In this document: positions 54,910 to 63,678 of the stretch, in pieces | How the letters are laid out: each line of letters starts with the position of its first letter | Numbering within the stretch: the first letter of the stretch is position 1 | NCBI GenBank assembly: GCA_002356455.1 | Contig: AP017968.1 | Span: forward strand, 372,001 to 436,000 | From: Fusobacterium varium | Lineage (GTDB): Bacteria > Fusobacteriota > Fusobacteriia > Fusobacteriales > Fusobacteriaceae | Length of the DNA: 64,000 bases | Direction: 5' to 3' | Program-made: the position numbers and the translations under genes | The notes under the pieces: generated by a model | Told to the model about the DNA's origin: nothing | What the model saw: only the letters and a program-made list of their open reading frames with translations | The model's database searches: none

Positions 54910-55767
54910 ATGGAAAAATATTCAATAAATGTATTGGGGTTCGGAGATAATGTAGTTGATAAATATGAACATATTAAAGTAATGTATCCTGGGGGAAATT
55001 GTGTAAATTTTGCTGTATATTCAAAAAAGTTTGGAGTAAGAAAATCAGCATATATGGGATATTTTGGAAGTGATAAGGAAGCTGAACATGTAATAGATAG
55101 TTTAGAAAAAATAGGAATAGAAACAATAAAATGTAGACAGTTAGAAGGAGAAAATGGATGTGCAAAGGTAACTTTGCTCAATGGAGACCGTGTATTTTTA
55201 GAATCAAATGAGGGAGGAATAAGGGGAAGAGTTCCATTTGTTTTAGATAGGTTTGATTTAGAATATATAAAACAATTTGATGTAGTTCACAGTGGAAATT
55301 ATTCTTTTATGGAAAATGAACTTTATAAAATAAAGGAAACAGGGGTATATGTTTCTTTTGATTTTTCAGACGATTCTACGGAAGCGTATTTGAAAAAAAT
55401 AGCTAAAAATGTAGATTTTGCTTTCTGCTCCTTTAATGGAACAGAAAAAGAAACTAAAGAGTATTTAAAAAAAATAGTAGATTATGGGGCTGAAACTGCA
55501 TGTGCTTCAAGAGGAGCAGATGGGTGTATTTTATATGATGGGGGAGATTATTTTATACAGAAAGCAGTGCCTTTAGAAAAGGTTGTAGATACAATGGGAG
55601 CGGGGGATTCTCTCATTGCCTCTTATTTAGTAAGTTATTTGGCTTTAATAAAAAAAGGAATAGAGAAAAAAGAAGCTATAAAAATGAGCCTAGTAAAAGC
55701 AGCAGAGTTTGCTGCTGAGATTTGTGCCATAGATGGTGCATTTGGTTATGGAAAAAAATATGAGTAA
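54910..55767 (+). CDS. frlD: PfkB-family sugar-amine kinase, FrlD-like
   Basis: This 285-aa protein is a ribokinase/PfkB-family kinase. It begins with NVLGFGDNVVDKYE and VMYPGGNCVNFAVYSKKFG, continues with VHSGNYS and VSFDFSDDS, and ends with the catalytic anion hole VVDTMGAGDSLIASYL. The match to FrlD (fructoselysine 6-kinase) is good along its length. The start at 54910 is preferred over 54898 because GAGGTGG lies between them. It lies 16 bp after the frlB-like gene, so the pair form one pathway: phosphorylation, then deglycation. Confidence 0.86.
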   Translation: MEKYSINVLGFGDNVVDKYEHIKVMYPGGNCVNFAVYSKKFGVRKSAYMGYFGSDKEAEHVIDSLEKIGIETIKCRQLEGENGCAKVTLLNGDRVFLESNEGGIRGRVPFVLDRFDLEYIKQFDVVHSGNYSFMENELYKIKETGVYVSFDFSDDSTEAYLKKIAKNVDFAFCSFNGTEKETKEYLKKIVDYGAETACASRGADGCILYDGGDYFIQKAVPLEKVVDTMGAGDSLIASYLVSYLALIKKGIEKKEAIKMSLVKAAEFAAEICAIDGAFGYGKKYE

Positions 55768-55795
55768 GTTTAATTTAAATAAAGGGGGATTTATT

Positions 55796-56551
55796 ATGAA
55801 AAAATTAGTATTAGTTTTAACTTTATTGTTTTCTGCTTTATCTTTTTCAGCTGAAAAATTATATGTGGGAACCAACGCAGAATTTAAACCTTATGAATAT
55901 TTGGAAGATGGAAAAATGATAGGGTTTGATATTGAGCTTATGAAAAAAATAGGAGAAGAATTAGGCTATGAAATCAGTTGGATTAATATGTCTTTTGATG
56001 GACTACTTCCAGCACTTCAGTTGGGAAAAGTAGATGCTGTAATTGCTGGACTTACTCAGACTCCAGAAAGGCAAAAAGCAGTAGATTTTTCTATTCCTTA
56101 TATGTTTATTTTTTCTTCTAAGCACATTATAATAGTAAATGAAAAAAGTGATATAAAAATTAAGGAAGAATTAAAAAATAAAAATATTGGAATACAATTA
56201 GGAGCTATACAGGAACAATTTGTTAATGAATTAGAAGGAAAAGCAAAAGTATATGATTCATGGACAGGAGCATTGATGGATCTTAAAGCTGGGAAGATAG
56301 ATTCAGTTATAATAGATGAATTATCATCAAAAGCTTATTTAGAAAATCTGACAGGAATCAAACAAATAGATACCTTAGTTGATGAACAGCCTGCTGCTTC
56401 TATCGCATTTAGAAAAAATGAAAAAGAGTTAGTAGAAAAAGTAAATAAGAAAATAATTGAACTAAGAGATAATGGAGAATATTTAAAAATATTGGAAAAG
56501 TATTTTCCTGCAAATGTTGAAGAATTTAAAGCTGCTTATGAGAAAAAATAA
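55796..56551 (+). CDS. Amino-acid-type ABC transporter binding protein
   Basis: This 251-aa protein has a signal peptide (KKLVLVLTLLFSALSFSA) and a type II periplasmic binding fold: LYVGTNAEFKPYEYLEDGKMIGFDIEL, partly GTNAEFKPYEY, followed by VDAVIAGLTQTPERQKAVDFS and GIQLGAIQEQF. It belongs to the polar or basic amino-acid binding protein family. The start at 55796 is set by AAAGGGGG and the signal peptide. It ends the frl-like operon, but no permease or ATPase gene is present, so its partners must be encoded elsewhere. Its location suggests that it captures the glycated amino acid. Confidence 0.9.
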   Translation: MKKLVLVLTLLFSALSFSAEKLYVGTNAEFKPYEYLEDGKMIGFDIELMKKIGEELGYEISWINMSFDGLLPALQLGKVDAVIAGLTQTPERQKAVDFSIPYMFIFSSKHIIIVNEKSDIKIKEELKNKNIGIQLGAIQEQFVNELEGKAKVYDSWTGALMDLKAGKIDSVIIDELSSKAYLENLTGIKQIDTLVDEQPAASIAFRKNEKELVEKVNKKIIELRDNGEYLKILEKYFPANVEEFKAAYEKK

Positions 56552-56560
56552 ATAAAAATA

Positions 56561-56601
56561 AAAAGCCCATATTGAGTAATTAACTCAGTATGGACTTTTT
56601 T
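56561..56601. terminator. Bidirectional terminator after the frl-like operon
   Basis: AAAAGCCCATATTGAGT pairs with ACTCAGTATGGACTTTT with few mismatches, followed by TTTT on the plus strand. The converging reductase gene ends two bases later, so the stem probably serves both. Confidence 0.8.
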
Positions 56602-56602
56602 G

Positions 56603-58345
56603 TTATTTAGCTGATTTTACAGCATTTTTTATAGCTGTTCCTATACCTCTTGCAGAACTAGTGGCACCTGCTACTGAATCTATTTTATCAGTATTTTGAG
56701 TACAGACTACATCATCAGATATTTTTTCAATAGCAGAATTGAAAATTATTTCAGTATCTTTATATTCAACAGCTTTTATTTGAACAATTTTATTGTGTTC
56801 AACAGTAACTTCTACTTTTATATCTCCTTTATATCCTTTTCCTTCACCTACATATTTTCCATCTTTATACTTAGTATCTTTTACAACTCTATTATCTTTG
56901 AAACCAGTAATATTATTGATAATAGTTTTATCCATAGGATTAGTTATTGATTTAGCAGCAGATATACCAGCCCTTCTACCAAAAACGAATGCTTGTAAAA
57001 GTCCATTACCAGACATATAGTTAGGTCCACCAGCACCAGAAAAACCTTCAGTTACACCTCCAGCAGCATAAAGATTGGCAATTTTTTCACCATTTTCTTT
57101 TTTTACTTTTCCATCTAAAGTTATAACAAGACCACCTTGGGTATGTCTTAAATCTCCAATTATTTCAATAGCATAGTAAGGACCAGCAAAGTTTTTAGGA
57201 AGTTTAGTTCTATTAAAAATATCTTCTCCTTTTTCTATTCCTTCCTTGTATATTTTAATTGTTTTTTCAAGTTCTTTTTCATTTACATTCATAGCTTTGG
57301 CAATTTCTGCAATATTTTTTCCTTCAAGGACTATTCCAGCAATAGTATAATTTTTAAAATTTCCAGTTTTTTCAGCATTTTCTTTATTAAATAATATATA
57401 CGCTTTCGCCTCTTTCTGATTTACAACATGAGGAGTAAGTTCAGAATATCCCATTATTTCATTAGTAAATCTTTTTCCATCTTTATTGATAAGAATACCA
57501 CCTCTAGAAAGGATAGAGAGATCCATACTGCTTTTAGTTTGAAGATTAAAAACTGCATGACCTTGATAAGCGTGCATATTTTTTATTTCAGCACCTAGCT
57601 TTTGTCCCCATGCTATTCCTTCTCCAGTTGCACCTGGAGCTGTTAAAGGATATGCATTAATTATTTCGGGAATATATTTTTTCAACATTTCTTCATTTGA
57701 AGCAAACCCACTAGTTGCTAATATCACTTTAGAAGCATATATTTCAATTTCCTCTCCATTAGATTTTTTAGCTCTGACACCATTGACATTTTCTTTATCT
57801 GTTATTAGTCCAGTTCCAGCAGTGAAATTAAGAATAGTAATCTTTGGATTTTTTTTCACTGCTTCTATGATTTTAGCAGTCATACCGATTCCAGAACCTT
57901 CAGCTATATGCATTCTGTAATTTGATTGTCCATAATACAGAGTATTTGTGATAAGATTAAATTTTACTCCTAAACTCTCTAGCCATTCAATAGTTAATTT
58001 AGCTTCAGATGCAACGGTATCAACCATATCTTTATCTTGGCTGTAATTTGCAGCTCTGAATATATCCAATTTAAAGTTTTCTATTGAATCATCAATTTTG
58101 GCATCTTTTTGTTGTTTAGTTCCTGCAGCAGGAATAATACCTGCTGACATGAGAGTAGCACCACCCAAGTATCCTGTTTTTTCCAATAGAATGACATTAG
58201 CCCCATTTTCTGCTGCAAAAAGAGCAGCAGTCATACCAGCTCCACCACTTCCTACAACAACTACATCAGTCTTATATTCTGTATTTATAGCATATAAATT
58301 GATTGAAAAAATAGAAGCCATAATAATAGAAAATATTTTTTTCAT
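56603..58345 (-). CDS. Secreted FAD-dependent reductase with covalent-FMN domain (fumarate/urocanate reductase-like)
   Basis: The protein is about 580 aa with a signal peptide (IFSIIMASIFSINLYA). An FAD-binding flavoprotein domain follows, beginning VVVVGSGGAGMTAALFAAENG, with catalytic-domain motifs DLRHTQGGLVI and GAGGPNYMSGNGLLQAF. A C-terminal FMN-binding domain carries SVAGATSSARG, the motif flavinylated by ApbE. The order is inverted relative to many relatives, where the FMN domain comes first. The ATG at 58345 is chosen over 58375 because AGGGGG sits seven bases before it. It would reduce an external organic acceptor such as fumarate, urocanate or an acrylate. No cytochrome domain is present. 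Confidence 0.88.
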   Translation of the reverse strand: MKKIFSIIMASIFSINLYAINTEYKTDVVVVGSGGAGMTAALFAAENGANVILLEKTGYLGGATLMSAGIIPAAGTKQQKDAKIDDSIENFKLDIFRAANYSQDKDMVDTVASEAKLTIEWLESLGVKFNLITNTLYYGQSNYRMHIAEGSGIGMTAKIIEAVKKNPKITILNFTAGTGLITDKENVNGVRAKKSNGEEIEIYASKVILATSGFASNEEMLKKYIPEIINAYPLTAPGATGEGIAWGQKLGAEIKNMHAYQGHAVFNLQTKSSMDLSILSRGGILINKDGKRFTNEIMGYSELTPHVVNQKEAKAYILFNKENAEKTGNFKNYTIAGIVLEGKNIAEIAKAMNVNEKELEKTIKIYKEGIEKGEDIFNRTKLPKNFAGPYYAIEIIGDLRHTQGGLVITLDGKVKKENGEKIANLYAAGGVTEGFSGAGGPNYMSGNGLLQAFVFGRRAGISAAKSITNPMDKTIINNITGFKDNRVVKDTKYKDGKYVGEGKGYKGDIKVEVTVEHNKIVQIKAVEYKDTEIIFNSAIEKISDDVVCTQNTDKIDSVAGATSSARGIGTAIKNAVKSAK

Positions 58346-58643
58346 GTATACCCCCTTTGTTATATATATTGACATCCTTATTAAAATTATACCTTAGATC
58401 ATTCTATCTTGCACTTATTTTTTTATAAAAAGAAAAATAGGGTTTATTTTTAATTTTGAAATAAATCTATTATAAAGTATATAGAAAAAATTTAATATAA
58501 AATTAATAAAGTGTTATTATGTAAAAGATTAAAAAATTCTATCAAGGCTTATTTTTTAAAAGAAGATATAAAAAAGATTATAGAAATATAAATGAATAAG
58601 ATGGTACAATATAATTGTAAAAAATAAGAATGGGGGAAGATAC

Positions 58644-60221
58644 ATGAGTGAAAAAGGGAAAAATTTTTTTATAGCATTTATTGTAATATTTATTATATCA
58701 GTAATATTAGCTGGTGGAGTATATTTTGCTCAAAAGAAAATAGAAGGTTTGGATGTGAAGTCAAAGATTGAAGCTAATATCCAAAAAAGTAAAAAAAATA
58801 TGGAAATAGCAGCAATTTTATCCAAAACATCTAAAAAACCAGTAGTTAAGACAACTAAAACTACTGCAGCAGTACCTATTCCAAAGGTAAAAACGCTTCC
58901 AACAACTGTAAAAAGAGAGCAGAAGAATGGAGTGTATAAGGAGTATTACACCAGTGGGTCTATAAAGTCAGAAACTTCATATATTGATGGTAAAAAAGAT
59001 GGAGAAGAGATAATTTATGATACGAATGGAAGAATAAAAGAAAAAAGAGAATATAAATATGGGGTCAGAGATGGTAAATGGAGTAAATTTTATGCTAATG
59101 GACTTTTAAAGGAAGAAGTTTCATACAGAGAAAATAAACCTGTTGGAGAACATATATTAAAATATGAAAATGGAAATACAAAGGCAGTAGGAATATATGT
59201 CAATGGAGTACTTAATGGGAATTATACGACGTTTGCAGTTAATGGAGATAAAAAAAGTGAAATAAATTTTGTAAATGGAAGAAAAGAAGGGGTAGAAAAA
59301 ATATACTTTGGAAAAAATCTTCAATATGAAATTACTTATGAAAATGGAAGGAAAAATGGTGTATATGTTAAGTACTATCAAGATGGAAATATAGAAGTTA
59401 AAGGGAATTATATAGAAGATAAAAAAGATGGTTTATGGCAAGGAATAAGCAGACAAAGAACTCTTGTTTGGGAAGAAAATTTCCAGGGAGGAGTCCTTAA
59501 TGGAGTATATACAAAATATAATAAAAATGGAAATAAAATGGAACAGGGAAATTATATAAATGGAGGAATAGATGGTACTGTTGAAATATATTATCCTAGT
59601 GGAAAAATATATAGAAAACTGAATTATGTTTCTGGTAAAAAAGAAGGAATGTTTATAACTTATTATGAAGATGGAAAAATATCTGTTGAAGAAACATATA
59701 CTAATGATAGATTAGAAGGCGATTATAAAAAATATAATAGAAAAGGAAAACTAGAAACAGCAGGAACATATAAAGAATCCATGAGAGTGGGTATATGGAA
59801 TACTTTTGATGAAAAAGGAAAGAATGTTTCTATCTATAATTATAATGAAAATGGAAAAATGGATGGAAAACAGGTACATTATACACCTACAGATTTTGAT
59901 AGAAAAGATTATTTTAAAAGAGAATCAGAATTTAAAAATGGACTTCGCCATGGTACTGTAACAGAGTATTATCCAAATGGGAAATTATATAAACAAGGAA
60001 GTTATCAGATGGATGAAAAAGAAGGAAGATGGATACAATATTCAGGAGATGTTGTTATATCAGAAGAAAATTATAAATCTGGAAGAAGAGATGGGGTACA
60101 GAGATTTTTTTATACAAATGGAAAAATATCAGAAGAATATATATATGAAAATGGTAAAGAAAAGGAATACAAACGTTATAGTCAAGATGGAAAATTAATA
60201 AGTCAAGGGAAAAAGTTCTAA
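58644..60221 (+). CDS. MORN-repeat protein with N-terminal membrane anchor
   Basis: This 525-aa protein has one N-terminal membrane helix (FFIAFIVIFIISVILAGGVYF), a lysine/threonine/proline-rich linker to about residue 95, and then about 17 MORN_2-type repeats of roughly 22 residues, each like NGVYKEYYTSGSIKSE or DGKWSKFYANGLLKEE. The repeats form a long beta-hairpin ribbon. The topology places them outside the inner membrane. Related proteins are annotated as YwqK-type antitoxins, which is not evidence of that role here. A TGGGGGA site precedes the ATG. The function is unknown; a surface or envelope scaffold role is possible. Confidence 0.85.
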   Translation: MSEKGKNFFIAFIVIFIISVILAGGVYFAQKKIEGLDVKSKIEANIQKSKKNMEIAAILSKTSKKPVVKTTKTTAAVPIPKVKTLPTTVKREQKNGVYKEYYTSGSIKSETSYIDGKKDGEEIIYDTNGRIKEKREYKYGVRDGKWSKFYANGLLKEEVSYRENKPVGEHILKYENGNTKAVGIYVNGVLNGNYTTFAVNGDKKSEINFVNGRKEGVEKIYFGKNLQYEITYENGRKNGVYVKYYQDGNIEVKGNYIEDKKDGLWQGISRQRTLVWEENFQGGVLNGVYTKYNKNGNKMEQGNYINGGIDGTVEIYYPSGKIYRKLNYVSGKKEGMFITYYEDGKISVEETYTNDRLEGDYKKYNRKGKLETAGTYKESMRVGIWNTFDEKGKNVSIYNYNENGKMDGKQVHYTPTDFDRKDYFKRESEFKNGLRHGTVTEYYPNGKLYKQGSYQMDEKEGRWIQYSGDVVISEENYKSGRRDGVQRFFYTNGKISEEYIYENGKEKEYKRYSQDGKLISQGKKF

Positions 60222-60349
60222 TATAAGTACTTACAAAAAGCTGGATGGAATACCACTCAAAAATTTTAAATATAGTTTATATCATTAAGTATTGATTTAA
60301 TTAAAAACATAAAGTATAATAATAGTATTAAAAATTTGTGGAGGTAAAA

Positions 60350-61852
60350 ATGAAAAAAAAGTTTAACATGCCAGATACGTATGTAATTATATTTTTTGTA
60401 GTCATTTTGGCTGCAATATTAACACATACGGTTCCAGTAGGAAAATTCCAAATGGAAAAGGTTACTTATATAACTGAAACTGGGGCAGAAAAAACTAGAA
60501 CAGTTCCTGTGGCAGGAAGTTTTGCTTATGAATTAAATGAACAAGGAGAACCTTTAGTAAAGGGAATAAAATTCTTTGAACCAGGTGGAGAAGTAGGAGT
60601 GGCAAACTATGTATTCGAAGGTATTGTAAGTGGAGATAAATGGGGAACAGCAGTAGGAGTAATTGCATTTATTCTTATCACTGGAGGGTCTTTCGGAATC
60701 ATATTAAAAACTAAGGCAGTTGAATCAGGACTTTATGCCTTAATAAAAAAGACAAAAGGATCAGAATGGCTCCTTCTTCCAATAGTTTTCTTTGTATTCT
60801 CTCTAGGGGGAGCAGTATTTGGAATGGGAGAAGAGGCAATACCATTTGCCATGGTTCTTATTCCGATAGTAATAGGAATGGGATATGATGGAATAACAGG
60901 TATACTTATTACTTATGTTTCTACACAAATAGGATTTGGAACATCTTGGATGAACCCTTTCAGTGTTGCAATAGCGCAAGGAGTAGCAGGAATTCCTGTA
61001 CTTTCAGCAGCAGGGTTCAGAATGGTTATGTGGACATTTTTTACAGCATTTGGAATTTTATATACTATAAGATATGCAAATAAAGTAAAAGCTAATCCTC
61101 AAAGTTCTATTTCTTATGAAGCAGATAGATATTATAGAGAAGAATTTAAATTGGAGGAACAAGGCGAAGTTGATTTTAAATTTGGACATAAATTAGTTTT
61201 ATTAGTTGTTCTTTTAGGAATGGCTTGGATAATATATGGGGTTGTAGTATTTGGTTACTATCTTCCTGAAATTGCTACTCAATTTGTAATAATGGGTGTT
61301 GTAGCAGGAATAATTGGAGTAGTTTTCAAACTTAATGATATGACTATAAATGATATAGCAACTTCATTTAGAAAAGGGGCAGAAGATTTAATTGGAGCAG
61401 CTATAGTAGTAGGGATGGCAAAAGGTATAGTTCTTGTATTAGGTGGAACAGAAGCAGGAACACCAAGTGTTCTTAATACAGTTCTTAACTGGGTTGCAAA
61501 TGGACTTGGAGGATTGCCAGCAGCAGCTTCCGCTTGGGTAATGTACATATTCCAATCTGTATTTAATTTCTTTGTTGTATCAGGTTCTGGTCAAGCAGCA
61601 TTGACAATGCCTATAATGGCTCCATTGTCAGATTTGGTTGGAGTTCCTAGACAGGTTGCAGTTCTTGCATTTCAATTAGGGGATGGATTTACTAATCTTA
61701 TTGTACCTACATCAGGAATTTTAATGGCTATACTAGGTATTGCTAAACTTGAATGGGGAATTTGGGCAAAATTCCAAATTAAGTTCCAAGGTTGGCTTTT
61801 CTTGTTTGGATCATTATTTGTTATTGGTGGAGTATTAATGAAACTTCAATAA
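60350..61852 (+). CDS. YfcC-family membrane transporter
   Basis: The protein is 500 aa from the ATG at 60350, which has GGAGGT six bases upstream. It has about 12 membrane segments and the YfcC/DcuC-type motifs ILTHTVPVGKFQ, GVIAFILITGGSFGIILKT, GMGEEAIPFAMVLIPI and SGSGQAALTMPIMAPLSDL. The family imports or exchanges dicarboxylates or amino acids such as arginine, ornithine or citrulline. The substrate is not readable from sequence alone. The gene has its own terminator and no linked enzyme that would identify the substrate. Confidence 0.9.
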   Translation: MKKKFNMPDTYVIIFFVVILAAILTHTVPVGKFQMEKVTYITETGAEKTRTVPVAGSFAYELNEQGEPLVKGIKFFEPGGEVGVANYVFEGIVSGDKWGTAVGVIAFILITGGSFGIILKTKAVESGLYALIKKTKGSEWLLLPIVFFVFSLGGAVFGMGEEAIPFAMVLIPIVIGMGYDGITGILITYVSTQIGFGTSWMNPFSVAIAQGVAGIPVLSAAGFRMVMWTFFTAFGILYTIRYANKVKANPQSSISYEADRYYREEFKLEEQGEVDFKFGHKLVLLVVLLGMAWIIYGVVVFGYYLPEIATQFVIMGVVAGIIGVVFKLNDMTINDIATSFRKGAEDLIGAAIVVGMAKGIVLVLGGTEAGTPSVLNTVLNWVANGLGGLPAAASAWVMYIFQSVFNFFVVSGSGQAALTMPIMAPLSDLVGVPRQVAVLAFQLGDGFTNLIVPTSGILMAILGIAKLEWGIWAKFQIKFQGWLFLFGSLFVIGGVLMKLQ

Positions 61853-61882
61853 AAAATATTGAAGATATAGTGATAAAAATAA

Positions 61883-61928
61883 AAAACAGCAGGAAAGTCT
61901 AATTTAGTCTTAATTGCTGTTTTTTTCT
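61883..61928 (+). terminator. Terminator of the YfcC-type gene
   Basis: AAAACAGCA pairs with TGCTGTTTT around a 23-base loop, followed by TTTTTT. Confidence 0.7.
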
Positions 61929-61991
61929 TTTATTGTTTATGAAAAATATGTTTTAAAAATTAAAAAATAAAATTTTTTTTTCAGAAAAAAC

Positions 61992-62020
61992 TTGATTTTT
62001 TATAGATTTAGGTTTATACT
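61992..62020 (+). promoter_or_regulatory. Promoter of the 48-aa peptide gene
   Basis: TTGATT (61992-61997) and TATACT (62015-62020) are exactly 17 bp apart, 41 bp before the ATG. Confidence 0.6.
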
Positions 62021-62061
62021 CAAATCTATAAAAAAGATTTAAAAACGAGGAGGAAGTAAGG

Positions 62062-62208
62062 ATGGTTGTAATACTAAGCATAATATTTGTCATATATACA
62101 CTGCTCATATATAAAAAAAATTATATACAAATATTTATGTTAGGAAAAGTTGCAGCATTATTTCATGAACTTCTTGTTGTAAAAAATATATTTAATTCAT
62201 TTGAGTAA
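62062..62208 (+). CDS. Small hydrophobic peptide (48 aa)
   Basis: From ATG 62062 the frame codes MVVILSIIFVIYTLLIYKKN and 28 further residues ending KNIFNSFE. It has one membrane helix followed by a basic and then amphipathic part. GAGGAGGA lies nine bases upstream, one of the best ribosome binding sites in the window. The gene has its own promoter and a clean terminator, so it looks like a complete small transcription unit. The function is unknown; membrane small proteins and type I toxins have this form. It lies 139 bp before ilvE. Confidence 0.65.
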   Translation: MVVILSIIFVIYTLLIYKKNYIQIFMLGKVAALFHELLVVKNIFNSFE

Positions 62209-62270
62209 ATTCTTATAATGAACAATAATATTTTTAATAATATTGGAGATATTTTGATAATAGTGATATA

Positions 62271-62296
62271 AACAGCCTGACTGGCTGTTTTTTTTA
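62271..62296 (+). terminator. Terminator after the 48-aa peptide gene
   Basis: AACAGCC and GGCTGTT form a tight stem with a five-base loop, followed by eight T. Confidence 0.85.
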
Positions 62297-62347
62297 TACA
62301 TAATTTTAAAGTTAAAGAAAATAATATATATTTTTAAGGGGGAAAAT

Positions 62348-63421
62348 ATGAAAGTAAAAGTAGAAAAAACAGAAAATTTAAAAGTAAAACCAGATCAAAA
62401 TAATCTTGGGTTTGGAAAATATTTTACTGATTATATGTTCGTTATGGATTATGATAAAGGCCAGGGATGGCATGATGCGAGAATAGTTCCATTTGGGCCA
62501 ATTGCTATGAGTCCAGCGTCTATGGTTCTTCACTATGCACAGGAAACTTTTGAAGGATTGAAAGCATACTATACCCCAGATGAACGTATACTTCTATTTC
62601 GTCCAGAAATGAACGCAAAGAGAATGAAAAATTCTAATAAAAGACTTTGTATGGCAGAAATCCCAGAAGATGTGTTTATTGAAGCAGTAGAAGCAATTGT
62701 ATCTCATGAAAAAGAATGGATTCCACATTTAGAAGGAACATCTTTGTATATCAGACCATTTATGTTTGCTACTGAAGTTGCTGTAGGAGTACATCCAGCA
62801 ATTTCATATAAGTTTATTATTATTCTTTCACCAGTAGGAAATTATTATCCAGAAGGAGTAAATCCTGTAAAAATTTATGTAGAAGATGAATATGTTCGTG
62901 CAACTAAAGGAGGAACAGGATTTACAAAATGCGGAGGAAATTATGCTTCTAGTATTGCTGCTCAAGAAAAAGCAAGAAAGCTTGGATATACTCAAGTACT
63001 ATGGCTGGATGGAGTAGAAAGAAAATATGTAGAAGAAGTTGGTACTATGAATGTAATGTTTAAAATAGATAACGAAATATACACAGCTCCTATTGATGGA
63101 ACAGTTCTTCCAGGAGTAACTCGTGATTCTTGTATAATTCTTTTAAAAGAATGGGGATATAAAGTCCATGAAGATCATTTTACTATTGATTTTTTGATGA
63201 CAGCAGCAAGAGAAGGAAAATTAGAGGAGGCTTTTGGAACTGGAACAGCAGCTGTTATTTCACCAGTAGGGGAATTAAATTATAAGGGAGAAATAGCAAT
63301 AATTAATGATTTTAAAACAGGAGAACTTACTCAAAGACTTTATGATACTTTGACAAATATACAATGGGGAAAAATAGAAGACAAATTTAATTGGACCCAT
63401 GAAATAAAAAGAGATAAATAA
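62348..63421 (+). CDS. ilvE: Branched-chain amino acid aminotransferase
   Basis: The 357-aa protein is a class IV PLP aminotransferase of the BCAT type. It has HYAQETFEGLKAY, LYIRPFMFATE, the PLP lysine in FTKCGGNYASS (near residue 194), QVLWLDGVERKYVEEVGTMNV, and GTGTAAVISPVG. It transfers amino groups between glutamate and leucine, isoleucine or valine in the cytosol. Length is normal. AAGGGGG precedes the ATG. No other branched-chain genes are adjacent. Confidence 0.94.
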   Translation: MKVKVEKTENLKVKPDQNNLGFGKYFTDYMFVMDYDKGQGWHDARIVPFGPIAMSPASMVLHYAQETFEGLKAYYTPDERILLFRPEMNAKRMKNSNKRLCMAEIPEDVFIEAVEAIVSHEKEWIPHLEGTSLYIRPFMFATEVAVGVHPAISYKFIIILSPVGNYYPEGVNPVKIYVEDEYVRATKGGTGFTKCGGNYASSIAAQEKARKLGYTQVLWLDGVERKYVEEVGTMNVMFKIDNEIYTAPIDGTVLPGVTRDSCIILLKEWGYKVHEDHFTIDFLMTAAREGKLEEAFGTGTAAVISPVGELNYKGEIAIINDFKTGELTQRLYDTLTNIQWGKIEDKFNWTHEIKRDK

Positions 63422-63678
63422 ATTATGCTTATGGTAATAAGAGAATACTTTAATAAAGTATCTTTAAGAAGTAAAAAAATTTTTATTTCAATATAATTGT
63501 TATAATATTTGGAAAAAATAGAAATATAATAAAATAAGAAAAAAATACTCTGATTATATTCTTTTTATTTTTCTTATTAAAATTAGTATCTGAAAATATA
63601 TATTTTATAAATTTTTCTTGAAATTTATAAAAAACTAAGATAAACTTATTTGAATATAAAAAAGTAAGAGGGAATGGC

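Noticed and set aside
58644-60221. Toxin-antitoxin system around the MORN protein
   Set aside because: No partner toxin gene is next to it, and the antitoxin label of relatives is weak.
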